Below are positions 1 through 8,345 of a DNA stretch of 46,783 bases, in pieces (position 1 is the stretch's first letter; every line of letters begins with the position of its first letter). Source of the stretch: Candidatus Azobacteroides sp. (GTDB taxonomy: Bacteria > Bacteroidota > Bacteroidia > Bacteroidales > Azobacteroidaceae); the NCBI GenBank assembly GCA_009778655.1, contig WRFZ01000172.1, forward strand, positions 1-46,783, in the 5' to 3' direction. The translations under genes and the position numbers were made by a program. The notes below the pieces were generated by a model that did not search any database, was not told the origin of the DNA, and saw nothing but the letters and a program-made list of their open reading frames with translations.

Positions 1-79
1 GATAATGGAATGTATTTACACTTGTTTTTGTAATATTTATTGCATAACTTACAAAATATTAATATCTGCGTATTAAAAA

Positions 80-430
80 TTACCTTATCTCCAAGATAAA
101 ACCTTCACCGGTCGGTTCAAAATCCGGTCTGAAGATGCCTTCCTTTTCGCTACTTACTGTCTGACTTTATGACATCTGTTTTTTTGGCTTTTTCTATGGC
201 CTTACGAATCAAATCCGTACCGATTCCCTTCCCTCCGGATTCGGGCCGGATGTATCAGTCATCCAAATACGGTAATTTTCTCATGGTTATAATGCGCGAC
301 AAACCGTCTTTCTTCTCTTCTCCGGAATGAATATTATCACTCATCTCTTTCATGGAATAATAAACGACATACCGGTTACTATTTATTGGCTAAACATCTG
401 TTCCGCAAGGCCGGTTTTAAACGAGACACG
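80..430 (-). pseudogene. Decayed GNAT-family N-acetyltransferase
   Basis: Read on the minus strand, this stretch gives recognisable pieces of a GNAT acetyltransferase, but in more than one frame. Around 195-245 the translation includes the acetyl-CoA binding motif A (RPESGGKGIGTDLIRKAIEK), preceded by LPYLDD and an in-frame TGA at 255-257. That frame stops again at 150-152. A neighbouring frame continues with EGIFRPDFEPTGEGFIL and stops at 80-82, which indicates a frameshift near 150-160. The N-terminal part also changes frame near 390-400. The gene is therefore interrupted by at least one nonsense codon and two frameshifts. Sequencing error could explain one lesion but hardly all of them. 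Confidence 0.7.
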
Positions 431-436
431 AACCGA

Positions 437-472
437 AAAAACAAAGAGGCTGTTTTTAGGCAGCCTCTTTAT
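437..472 (-). terminator. Intrinsic terminator of the outer-membrane protein gene
   Basis: A 10-bp perfect stem (AAAGAGGCTG, 443-452, with CAGCCTCTTT, 461-470) encloses an 8-nt loop. On the minus strand it is followed by a T-rich run (GTTTTTTCGG). It lies about 30 nt past the stop codon of the minus-strand gene at 500-1174. Confidence 0.8.
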
Positions 473-499
473 TCTTAGTTCATCAATTTTTCAATCGGT

Positions 500-1174
500 T
501 TAATTAAAGAAGAATTTGATACCGACAGAAATAGGAGTCAATAAACCGCTTTGTTCGCCAAGTGGAATGACTGCGGGTATGTTTCCGCCATTTTGCAGAT
601 TGGCTACATGAGCCAATTGGAAATTGGTAGTTGAAATTTTTTCAGCTAATCCCAATGTGGTCAAATCTGATCCTTTACATCTGGTAAATGATAAATTGGC
701 AATGTTGTAGGAAAATTCGATAGAAACGCTTTTCCAAATTACCATATCAAAGCCGGCAGAAGCTCCGATTCCGAATTGGGAAACCTTAATATTGGTATCT
801 TGCACTTTACCGAAAGCCAAAGGCACCGCCAATTGTCCGAAGAAGAAGAAAGGCCCGCTGATGTTCCAATATCTTCTTGCCAACGGTTCAAAAGCCCAAG
901 CTCGAACTTCTGAATCTAAAACTCCGGTAGTAGCAAGATCATAGCCTTTTGATTTATTATCCAAATAACCAAAAGCCAGACCAACCGTTACATCCGGGCT
1001 GATAAATGTACCTACAATCGGAAGCACATTAAAATAAGAAGTTTTTTCATTTCCTGCTTTAGTATCAGAATACCCAACTTGAGCGGTACCGTACCATTTC
1101 CCTTTTAATCCTTGTGCATTTGCAGTAACCAAACCTGCAATAACTAAACACGATAATAAAACCAGTTTTTTCAT
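500..1174 (-). CDS. Outer-membrane beta-barrel protein (OmpX/OMP_b-brl-like)
   Basis: This 224-residue protein has a clear Sec signal peptide: basic MKK, a hydrophobic core to about residue 18, then ANAQG. The mature part alternates hydrophobic and polar residues in short strands separated by turns (GTAQVGYSDT, FGYLDNKSKG, VGIKFFFN), as expected for an 8- to 10-stranded outer-membrane barrel, and it ends in aromatics. Conserved-barrel features such as GIGASAGFDMV and ISVGIKFFF resemble the OMP_b-brl family. Its substrate is not evident; the protein may be structural. It is a single-gene unit with its own promoter (1220-1249) and terminator (437-472). The start is secure because the signal peptide begins at this ATG. 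Confidence 0.8.
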   Translation of the reverse strand: MKKLVLLSCLVIAGLVTANAQGLKGKWYGTAQVGYSDTKAGNEKTSYFNVLPIVGTFISPDVTVGLAFGYLDNKSKGYDLATTGVLDSEVRAWAFEPLARRYWNISGPFFFFGQLAVPLAFGKVQDTNIKVSQFGIGASAGFDMVIWKSVSIEFSYNIANLSFTRCKGSDLTTLGLAEKISTTNFQLAHVANLQNGGNIPAVIPLGEQSGLLTPISVGIKFFFN

Positions 1175-1219
1175 CTTTTTTCAAATTTAGTTAATAATCC
1201 TTAATTCATTTCACGGGTG

Positions 1220-1249
1220 CAAATATATTGCAATATTTTGATAAAACAA
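1220..1249 (-). promoter_or_regulatory. Bacteroidota promoter of the OMP gene
   Basis: On the minus strand, TTG (1247-1249) is followed after exactly 19 nt by TATATTTG (1220-1227), matching the Bacteroidota -33/-7 consensus TTG-N19-TAnnTTTG. The start codon follows about 45 nt downstream. Confidence 0.85.
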
Positions 1250-1400
1250 AAAAAAATAAAAAAAAATTATATTTAGTTAAAAAATAATCCGAATTTTGGC
1301 TGTTTTAGTCCTAATTTTGCCGAAAACAGGATGAAAAAAGTGACACGTCGCCCCGCCGCTGTCGGTTTTCACTTCGGGATAATCGGTATTCAAACAAATG

Positions 1401-1520
1401 ATTTCGAGCACGGAAGAAAATATTACCGGTTTTGCGAATATTTTCGAGTGTGGAAGAAAATTTTTATCTTTGCGGAAACATTTTCGGGTATGGAAGAAAT
1501 TTTTGCAATTCTTGAGAAAT
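1401..1520. repeat. Three tandem 40-bp imperfect repeats over promoter and start of the DUF4143 gene
   Basis: Units are 1401-1440, 1441-1480 and 1481-1520. Each begins with (A/T)TTTCGRGYRYGGAAGAAA and then diverges. The second unit contains the -7 element TATCTTTG (1465-1472). The third contains the probable start codon (ATG at 1490). Because 40 is not a multiple of 3, the copies lie in three different reading frames. They are therefore unlikely to be protein repeats and look like duplicated leader/start-region DNA. Confidence 0.75.
1465..1472 (+). promoter_or_regulatory. -7 promoter element (TATCTTTG)
   Basis: TATCTTTG matches TAnnTTTG and lies 18 nt before the ATG at 1490. No good TTG is seen at the expected distance upstream. 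Its position inside the second 40-bp repeat favours the start at 1490 over the upstream ATG at 1331. Confidence 0.6.
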
Positions 1521-2758
1521 ATAATTTCCGAAATGAAGCGTTTTCGGAGTTAGGATTTATACGAAAGTATTACATGGATAAAATTTTTGCGTATAAAGGA
1601 AACCGACTGATTAAAGTACTTGTGGGACAGCGGCGTTCCGGCAAAAGCTATGTGCTGCGACAAATTATATCCGAACTGATAAAAACAGGCGTAAATCCGA
1701 ATAATATTTTGTATATCAATAGAGAATTTACTGATTTTGATTTCATCGAAACTTACAAAGAACTCGAAACCTTATTCAACCTGTACAAAAACAAATTGCA
1801 ACCGGTCGGGAAAATTTGGCTCTTCATTGATGAAATTCAGAATATATCGGGATGGGAACATTTTGTAAATTCCTGTTCACAGAATTTTACGGAAAACTGT
1901 GAGTTATTCATCAGCGGTTCCAACTCCAAAATGTTGTCGGGGGAATTGGCAACGTTACTTTCGGGCCGCTATGTGAAATTTGAAATAATTCCGTTCAGCT
2001 TCAATGAATACGCGGGGATAACAGGTAAGCCGGTTTCAAAACAAACTTATGTTGATTACATGGAAACCGGGGCCTTACCGGAACTGTTTGCATTGCCGAA
2101 TGAGGAAACCAAACGCAACTATATATCCGCTGTCAAAGATACCGTACTGCTGCGCGACATCATACAACGATACCCGGTTAAAGAGCCGAAATTACTGGAA
2201 GATATTTTTGCTTTTCTTGTGAACAATGCTTCAAATCCGGTTTCAATAAACCGGATTCTGAATTTTTTCAAAAGTAACCGACGCAAAACAACTTACGATA
2301 CGATTGCCGGCTATATCGGTTATATTCAAGACACCTTTTTGATACATCGGACGGAACGCTACAATATCAAGGGCAAAGAAACGATTTCCGGTAGTTGCAA
2401 ATATTACATCAACGATTTGTCGTTCAAAAATTACCTCTATCCCGGATTCGGATACGGAATTGGGTACAAACTTGAAAATCTCGTCTATCTCGAACTCCGA
2501 AGAGCAGGATATCAGATTTATACCGGAGTGATGCACAATATGGAAGTGGATTTCGTTGCGATAAAAGGCGACAGAGTCGTTTACATACAAAGCGCCTATC
2601 TTTTGGCGGACGAACAAACGGCACGACGCGAATATGCCTCACTGGAGGCTATACAAAATCATTATGAAAAAATGCTCGTTACGCTTGATGACGTTTCTTT
2701 TCCTTCAAATAACGGGATACGGCATATTCAAGCATGGAATTTGACGGATGAAATTTAG
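1490..2758 (+). CDS. AAA family ATPase with DUF4143 domain
   Basis: This protein of about 422 residues has a Walker A motif (GQRRSGKS) near residue 45 and a Walker B strand (IWLFIDEIQ) near residue 115. Its C-terminal DUF4143 region carries a PD-(D/E)XK-like signature (NLVYLELRR ... EVDFVAIKG ... YIQSAY). DUF4143 ATPases are abundant in Bacteroidota and archaea; their role is not settled, and links to mobile elements or stress have been suggested. The open frame extends upstream to an ATG at 1331, but those 53 residues lie in tandem repeats and upstream of a -7 element. I therefore choose ATG 1490, which gives the N-terminus MEEIFAILEKYNF. It is monocistronic and faces a glycosylase remnant at its 3' end. 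Confidence 0.85.
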   Translation: MEEIFAILEKYNFRNEAFSELGFIRKYYMDKIFAYKGNRLIKVLVGQRRSGKSYVLRQIISELIKTGVNPNNILYINREFTDFDFIETYKELETLFNLYKNKLQPVGKIWLFIDEIQNISGWEHFVNSCSQNFTENCELFISGSNSKMLSGELATLLSGRYVKFEIIPFSFNEYAGITGKPVSKQTYVDYMETGALPELFALPNEETKRNYISAVKDTVLLRDIIQRYPVKEPKLLEDIFAFLVNNASNPVSINRILNFFKSNRRKTTYDTIAGYIGYIQDTFLIHRTERYNIKGKETISGSCKYYINDLSFKNYLYPGFGYGIGYKLENLVYLELRRAGYQIYTGVMHNMEVDFVAIKGDRVVYIQSAYLLADEQTARREYASLEAIQNHYEKMLVTLDDVSFPSNNGIRHIQAWNLTDEI

Positions 2759-2782
2759 TATAGGAAGCTTGATGTGCAAAAA

Positions 2783-2905
2783 CTACAGCTTCTGACAAGC
2801 CGGGCAAAAATAAACGGCTCCGCCGAGATAGGCTTCTTTCACAATACTGTTGCCGCAATGACGCCTCTTTTTTAACAAATTTCCAATTGAAAACTTCGGA
2901 ATATT
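2783..2905 (-). pseudogene. Remnant of a formamidopyrimidine-DNA glycosylase (Fpg/Nei) zinc finger
   Basis: The minus strand between a TGA near 2906 and the TAG at 2783-2785 encodes only about 40 residues. They end in CGNSIVKEAYLGGAVYFCPACQ, the C-terminal zinc finger of Fpg/Nei glycosylases (C-x2-N/C ... Y-x-C-P-x-C-Q), with the second finger Cys replaced by Asn (HCGN rather than CxxC). Nothing of the catalytic or H2TH domains lies upstream, where the divergent HU/SPOR gene starts. It is the 3' stump of a lost gene. A reading in another frame (76 residues, 2679-2909) overlaps the DUF4143 gene and is not protein-like. Confidence 0.7.
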
Positions 2906-2917
2906 TCATTTTTTTTG

Positions 2918-2925
2918 TATTTTTG
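2918..2925 (+). promoter_or_regulatory. -7 element adjacent to the start codon (possible leaderless mRNA)
   Basis: TATTTTTG ends 4 nt before the ATG at 2930. If the -7 element works at its usual distance, transcription would begin at or within a base or two of the A of the ATG. Confidence 0.6.
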
Positions 2926-2929
2926 CAAT

Positions 2930-3811
2930 ATGCAAACCGTTCCCTTTCATATTGCTTATTTACTCACCCGGCACGAATGCGTGGTCGTTCCGGGGTTAGG
3001 GGCTTTTGTCGTCTCTTCGTCCGACAGGGAAACGGCTAATCGGTGGGGAATTTTATCGCCCCCGACCCGGTTTTTAGAGTTTAATCCCGAAATAAAACAC
3101 AACGACGGTTTATTAGCCGATTCTATCACGAAGGAAAAAGAATTTGCCTATAAAGAAGCAAATTTGTTGATAGCTCAATATGTAAACAATATACTGCATA
3201 CTTTGGATGAAGGGAAAAAGGTACGGATTCCGGGCGTGGGAACTTTGTATTCGGAAGATAATAAACCGTTGTTTCATCCGGATAAAACTTTAAGCTGTAA
3301 TGCTCTCAATTACGGATTAACCGGCTTTTCATTGCCGTTTCTGAGAGATGTTAAACAGCAGGTGAAAAATCACCCGGAAAATAAGATTTGGGCTTCGATT
3401 CGCCGAAAATTCCTTTTATATCTCAGTGCGGTTATTGTGATTTTTATCGCTATATGCTTTATTCCTACTTCTTTGAATACCGGTTATATTTCTCCCGTGT
3501 CCACGCAATATGCCGGTCTTATTCGTTTTTTGACTCGGAGCCCGGTCGTCAAAGAACCAAATGTAAATTCTTATCGTTATTACGTTATCATTGCCGATTC
3601 GCCGGATCAACTTTCGGCAGAAAAAGCCGCAGCCGAATTTCAATCTCAAGGTTTTGAAAATGCAACTATCCTTCTTTCAGACGGAAAATATCGAATTTAT
3701 ACGAATTACTTTGAAGACAGGACTGAAGCCGAACAATTTCTTATCCGATTTCAAAAGGATTATCCGGCACATGCAGATGCTTGGATATTGGAGCAAAAAA
3801 CAAAAAAATGA
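2930..3811 (+). CDS. HU-CCDC81 / SPOR domain protein
   Basis: This 293-residue protein has two N-terminal HU-like modules of the CCDC81-bac type, marked by VVVPGLGAFVV (18-28) and VRIPGVGTLY (98-107). A single transmembrane helix (about 161-178) follows, then a C-terminal SPOR domain (about 213-290, YYVIIADSPDQLSAEKAA ... YRIYTNYF). Known SPOR domains bind denuded peptidoglycan at the division septum; HU-CCDC81 modules are inferred to bind DNA or act as interaction domains. The likely role is a membrane-anchored link between nucleoid and septal wall. The open frame allows MYFCN upstream, but the -7 element overlaps that region, so the start is placed at MQTVPF. Confidence 0.85.
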   Translation: MQTVPFHIAYLLTRHECVVVPGLGAFVVSSSDRETANRWGILSPPTRFLEFNPEIKHNDGLLADSITKEKEFAYKEANLLIAQYVNNILHTLDEGKKVRIPGVGTLYSEDNKPLFHPDKTLSCNALNYGLTGFSLPFLRDVKQQVKNHPENKIWASIRRKFLLYLSAVIVIFIAICFIPTSLNTGYISPVSTQYAGLIRFLTRSPVVKEPNVNSYRYYVIIADSPDQLSAEKAAAEFQSQGFENATILLSDGKYRIYTNYFEDRTEAEQFLIRFQKDYPAHADAWILEQKTKK

Positions 3812-3841
3812 ATACGGCGTCTCCGGTAATTATTTATAAAT

Positions 3842-5218
3842 TTATAGATTGTACCTTCCCGTTGCATTCTTGTATTCCGCCAAGTTCACAAAATATTCGG
3901 TGACCGCTTCGGCATATTGGTCGCGGGATTGTTGCAAAAGATTTTGAGCTTCGAGCAGGTCGGAAAGAATTATTATACCGGCGTTGTAGTTATCGCGACT
4001 TATTTTCAAGTTCTCTTCGGCCGACAAAATGGATTTTTTCGCCACCAAAACCTGCTGATATGCCTCGTTTACTCCGTCCTGCAAGTTTTGCATTTGTATC
4101 CAAAGCAGTTCGGCGTTATCGCTTTTGGTGTTTTCGGCTTGTTGCAATTCGAGTTTTTTTCGTTTGATGGCATGAGAGCCGCCCCACCAGTCCGAAATCG
4201 GAACGGAAACGTTGGCAAACAGCATTCCGAAATTATTATTCATCCCGTCTTTTTTGTTCATATCGAAATTCAGATACTCGTAACCTGCACCAATTGCAAC
4301 TGTCGGCAAGTTTTTACCCACTTCTATATTCCGTTGTAAACGTGCAACTTCAACCGATTTTTCCAAAAGTTTGTATTCGGGACGGTTTTGTAACGTGGCG
4401 TTGTCGTATCCGTATAAATTCGGCGTTATTTCTTCAATTTCAGGTTGTTGTATATCAAAGCCGTCGGAAGGAACGCCGATTTTCTGTCCCAAAGTCATTT
4501 TCAGCATCATCATTCCGTTTTCGAGTTTGAGTTTACTGCTCTCCAGCTTGTTCTGTTCGAGTTCCACACGCAAAATATCATTGCTTGTAGTCAATCCTGC
4601 CGCAACTGCCGTTTTCACATCCGACAAAATGCGGAGAAGCATTACTTCCGAATCTTCAATGGTTTTCATCTTTTCCCGCAACGAAACGAGTTGCCAAAAA
4701 TAATGCTCTGTTTCGAGCAATACGTCGTTTTCGGCAATTTGTTTTTGTAATCGGCCGGCTTCTATTCCCGCTTTGGCAAGGCGATTCCCGTTGATAATCT
4801 GTCCGCCCGCAAAAATCGGCTGTGCAGCCATCACCCCCGCAATCATTCCGTTTTTCAGTATTTCGATTTTTTGTTCGATATTAAAAGCGGCAGGGTCCAA
4901 CGGCGCGCCCTGTTGCATCAGCCACCCTATTGTCGGCGTAAGCGCTTCCATTGTCGGCTGCATCATCGCCGACAGATCCATTGACAGCAACGGTTTGTTT
5001 GCCAAGAAACCCATACCGATAGCGTTAACGCTTGGGAAATATTTTGTAAATGCCTCTTTTTTCTGTTGTTCCGCCTTTTCGACCGACAATTCGGCATTTT
5101 TTATCTGCCGGTTGTTTTTTAATGCCAACGCTTTGCATTGTTCCAATGTCAGCATATTTTGCGAGAATACCGAATTAATCGTAAAACAAAGTATTATAAT
5201 AATTCCGATTTTTTTCAT
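3842..5218 (-). CDS. TolC-family outer-membrane efflux protein
   Basis: This 458-residue protein has a signal peptide (MKKIGIIIILCFTINSVFSQ) followed by two TolC repeats. Each opens with the family pattern seen here as LTLEQCKALALKNNRQIKNAELSVEKAEQQ (first repeat, about residues 23-55) and ends in a long coiled coil (QNLLQQSRDQYAEAVTEYF near the C-terminus). The protein would form the trimeric exit duct of the efflux pump encoded by the two genes upstream. It is the last gene of the operon, 23 nt after the RND gene. It converges on the HU/SPOR gene with only 30 nt between stop codons, and no clear terminator is visible there. Confidence 0.92.
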   Translation of the reverse strand: MKKIGIIIILCFTINSVFSQNMLTLEQCKALALKNNRQIKNAELSVEKAEQQKKEAFTKYFPSVNAIGMGFLANKPLLSMDLSAMMQPTMEALTPTIGWLMQQGAPLDPAAFNIEQKIEILKNGMIAGVMAAQPIFAGGQIINGNRLAKAGIEAGRLQKQIAENDVLLETEHYFWQLVSLREKMKTIEDSEVMLLRILSDVKTAVAAGLTTSNDILRVELEQNKLESSKLKLENGMMMLKMTLGQKIGVPSDGFDIQQPEIEEITPNLYGYDNATLQNRPEYKLLEKSVEVARLQRNIEVGKNLPTVAIGAGYEYLNFDMNKKDGMNNNFGMLFANVSVPISDWWGGSHAIKRKKLELQQAENTKSDNAELLWIQMQNLQDGVNEAYQQVLVAKKSILSAEENLKISRDNYNAGIIILSDLLEAQNLLQQSRDQYAEAVTEYFVNLAEYKNATGRYNL

Positions 5219-5241
5219 CTCGTAATTCGTAATTTTTAATT

Positions 5242-8200
5242 TTAACTTGAAATATTTTTATCGTCTTTTTTATAAACCAACCAATACACCACCGGCATTA
5301 CGGTAACGATCAGTACCATCGTAATCAGCGTTCCGAAGAAAATAATTGCCGCCATACCCGACCACATCGGACTTGCGGAGATAATCATCGGCAGTACGCC
5401 CATGGAGGCGCAAGCAGAGGTGAGGAATATGGGTCGCATTCGGCGTTTTCCGGCTTCAATAACGGCTTGGAGTACCGTTTCGCCTCGCGTAAATCGCAAT
5501 AATTCAATGTAATCGTACATTATTATTCCGTTACGAATGATAATGCCGACCAGTCCGATAATGCCCAAAATGGCAAAAGCGCTGAAATCAACGCCCAAAA
5601 CCCACACGCCGAACGAGGCCCCGAAGATACACAACGAAGAGGCAAGCATTATGATAACTGCCATTTTGATTTTGCGGAAATGGAAGATAAGAATGAAGAA
5701 CATGATGACAAACGAAATAGCCATTGCCAAATACATCGGCGACATCGTTTCGTCTTCAAGTTCATATAAACCGCCGTATTGACATTCCACGTCGGCAGGC
5801 AATTGCGGTACGATTTCTTTATTAACATAACGTCTCGCTTTTGCAAAAACCTTATTCGCGTATTTGCCGTATTTTACGTCGGCAAGAATGCTCAACGTCC
5901 TTACGCCGTTGCGATGCGTGATGTAACTGTCTTCCCATTCGGGCATAATGTTGCCGATTTGCCGCAAGGGAACAGTCGCGCCGAGCAAGCCGGAAATTTG
6001 CACATTTTGCAAATCGGAAATTGTACTGTTGAGTCTTTCCGGTTCAATATATACCGGCACATCATAGTTACCTTCCCACAAATCGCTGATTTTCATACCC
6101 GTCACACCCGATGCAATACCCAGCGAAACCAATGTTTTGTTAATTCCCAACCGTGAAGTTTCGTCAAGGTCAAGGTCTATTTTCACGCCTTGAAGAGAAG
6201 TATCGAAACTTGTACGTACCCACAAACATTCGTCGAGCGATTGGAGATATTTGACTATTTTTTCCCCTTGCGTTTTCAAATCGGCGACATTTTTGCCCAT
6301 AAGCCGAATTTCCACAGGTGCATCAACATCTTGAAAATCAAGTTGCTTAAACCTTACGTAAGCTTCGGGAAAATAGAAAGCATAGCTGTTGGTGTAATCT
6401 TTCAACATTTCTACGGTCGCCTCATCGGAAACGGTATTCACGATAAACTGTCCGTAGGCTTTTGAAGGCATATTGGGCGCATACACCATGTGAAAACGCG
6501 GCGAACTTGTGCCGATAAACGAGGAAACGGATTTGACACGCTTATCTGCCCGCAAAATGTTTTCCAAACTGTCGCAAACGGCAGCGGTTTTTTCGAGCGG
6601 ACCACCCTGCGGCAAATAAATTTCAACAGCAAACTGGTCGCGCTCAGCAACCGGCATCATTCTTTGCGGAAGGTGTATAAAAAGCAATCCGCCTCCCGCA
6701 ACACTTATCAAAGCAATGGCAACAGTGGTTTTCGGATAGGCAAAAACCGTTGCAAGCAGACGCTCATAAGTCGCTTGAACATAGTCGAGAATGGATTTCC
6801 TATCTCGTTTTCCGCTTTCTTTTTTCATTTGAAGAATTCCTTTTTTAATCAAAAAGTATTGAAAAATCGGAATGACGAGCATCGCCACAATGAGCGAAAT
6901 AAAGAGCGTAATGCCGATTACCCACGGGAAATGTATCAGAAAATCGTGAATAGTGCCGGTGGTAACAAAAATCAACGGAAAAAACGTAATGCTGATGGCA
7001 AGCGTAGCCGACAGAATGGATTTAAAATATTCCTGTGCGCTGCGGATAGTCGAATCCCAACGATTTTCGCCGCTGTCAAGTTTGTCTATGTAGCTATCCA
7101 CTACCACGATGGAGTTATCCACAATCATCCCCAACACCACAATCAATCCCGCCAAAGTAATCATATTTAACGGGATTCCCGCTAAAAACAGTACCGTAAG
7201 CGTTATACAGACGGTGATGGGAATAGAAGTCGCCGCTACCACCGCCACGCGGAACGGCAGCAAAATCATTGTTACAAGCACAACGGCGAGGATGGCAATC
7301 AACAATTCCCGCAAAAAATGGTTGATGGACTCGCTGACTATTTCCGGTTGGTCAACGATTCGATCAATCTTCACGCTATCGGGCAGTTCGGCTTTGAATT
7401 TGGCTAACACTTTATTGACTTCTTTCCCGAAAGCGATAATGTTTGCCGTAGAAACTACCTCAACCGACAACAGCACGCATTTCCGTCCGTTATAGGTAAT
7501 GTAACTGTCGGGTTTGGGATAATACTCGCGTACCACCCGCCCGATGTCTTTCACGCGCACTGCATCGCCTTGCGGCGAGGAAAAAATAATTTGGTCGGCA
7601 ATTTCCTGCTCATTACGGAAGCTTTCGGCAATATGAATCGGCATCTCGCTTCGAGTGTTATCCAACGAGCCGCTCACAGTGGTAAAACCTTGAGCAAAAA
7701 GATTTGTCATCAGCGTTTTAGCGCCGATACCGTAAGCCGACAGTTTTTCGTTATCAATATAAACGGTAATTTGTTCCTTTTGCGAGCCGAAACGCCGCAC
7801 ATTGGCGACCGTCGGCACGCAACGCAAAGCGTCTTCCAGATCGTCGGCGTAATCGTCGAGTTCACGGTAGGTTTTGTCGTCGGATTCTACTGTGATGAGC
7901 AATGCGGACACATCGCCGAAATCATCGTCGGCAATCACCGCTAAAACGCCTGAGGGTAAAGAAGATTTAAACTGAGCCAAGCCGTGTTTGATTTTACTCC
8001 AAACTATGTTTTTATCTTTCACATCGTCGTTCAATTCCACGAAAATGTAGCAAATGCCTTCTTCCGATTTGGAAGTGGTTTTGGCGCGTTTCACTTCAGT
8101 GTGAGTAAAAAGGTAGCGTTCAAGCGGTTTGGTCATTTGATCTTCTACCTGCTGCGAACTCGCTCCCGGATATACGCCTACCACAACGCCTTGACGAATT

Positions 8201-8334
8201 ATATATTCCGGCATTTCCTGTTTGGACATCACCACCAGCGAGTAAATCCCCGCAATAAACAGCACAGTTACCAACAAAATGATAATTTGCCGGTTCTTCA
8301 TTGCCCATTCAATGATTCTATTGTTTTTCTGCAT
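5242..8334 (-). CDS. RND-family efflux transporter permease (AcrB/MdtB-like)
   Basis: This full-length 1030-residue inner-membrane pump has an N-terminal cytoplasmic stretch and TM1 (residues 10-32), a porter/docking domain, TM2-6, a second periplasmic domain, and TM7-12. The proton-relay helix TM4 contains GMIVDNSIVVVDSY near residue 400, with the Asp pair needed for proton coupling. TM10-11 contains GIIGLVGIIIRNGIIMYDY. The pairing of one adaptor, one RND gene and one TolC is that of an HAE1-type drug or small-molecule exporter; a metal (CzcA) role is less likely but not excluded. It starts 11 nt after the adaptor gene. Confidence 0.93.
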   Translation of the reverse strand: MQKNNRIIEWAMKNRQIIILLVTVLFIAGIYSLVVMSKQEMPEYIIRQGVVVGVYPGASSQQVEDQMTKPLERYLFTHTEVKRAKTTSKSEEGICYIFVELNDDVKDKNIVWSKIKHGLAQFKSSLPSGVLAVIADDDFGDVSALLITVESDDKTYRELDDYADDLEDALRCVPTVANVRRFGSQKEQITVYIDNEKLSAYGIGAKTLMTNLFAQGFTTVSGSLDNTRSEMPIHIAESFRNEQEIADQIIFSSPQGDAVRVKDIGRVVREYYPKPDSYITYNGRKCVLLSVEVVSTANIIAFGKEVNKVLAKFKAELPDSVKIDRIVDQPEIVSESINHFLRELLIAILAVVLVTMILLPFRVAVVAATSIPITVCITLTVLFLAGIPLNMITLAGLIVVLGMIVDNSIVVVDSYIDKLDSGENRWDSTIRSAQEYFKSILSATLAISITFFPLIFVTTGTIHDFLIHFPWVIGITLFISLIVAMLVIPIFQYFLIKKGILQMKKESGKRDRKSILDYVQATYERLLATVFAYPKTTVAIALISVAGGGLLFIHLPQRMMPVAERDQFAVEIYLPQGGPLEKTAAVCDSLENILRADKRVKSVSSFIGTSSPRFHMVYAPNMPSKAYGQFIVNTVSDEATVEMLKDYTNSYAFYFPEAYVRFKQLDFQDVDAPVEIRLMGKNVADLKTQGEKIVKYLQSLDECLWVRTSFDTSLQGVKIDLDLDETSRLGINKTLVSLGIASGVTGMKISDLWEGNYDVPVYIEPERLNSTISDLQNVQISGLLGATVPLRQIGNIMPEWEDSYITHRNGVRTLSILADVKYGKYANKVFAKARRYVNKEIVPQLPADVECQYGGLYELEDETMSPMYLAMAISFVIMFFILIFHFRKIKMAVIIMLASSLCIFGASFGVWVLGVDFSAFAILGIIGLVGIIIRNGIIMYDYIELLRFTRGETVLQAVIEAGKRRMRPIFLTSACASMGVLPMIISASPMWSGMAAIIFFGTLITMVLIVTVMPVVYWLVYKKDDKNISS

Positions 8335-8345
8335 TGCTTCCGTCC

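Noticed and set aside
1331-1489. Upstream extension of the DUF4143 protein by 53 residues
   Set aside because: The segment lies in the 40-bp tandem repeats and upstream of the -7 element, and the residues have no family similarity.
6490-7170. 226-codon frame antisense to the RND pump gene
   Set aside because: It is the complement of conserved RND coding sequence and has no recognisable domain.
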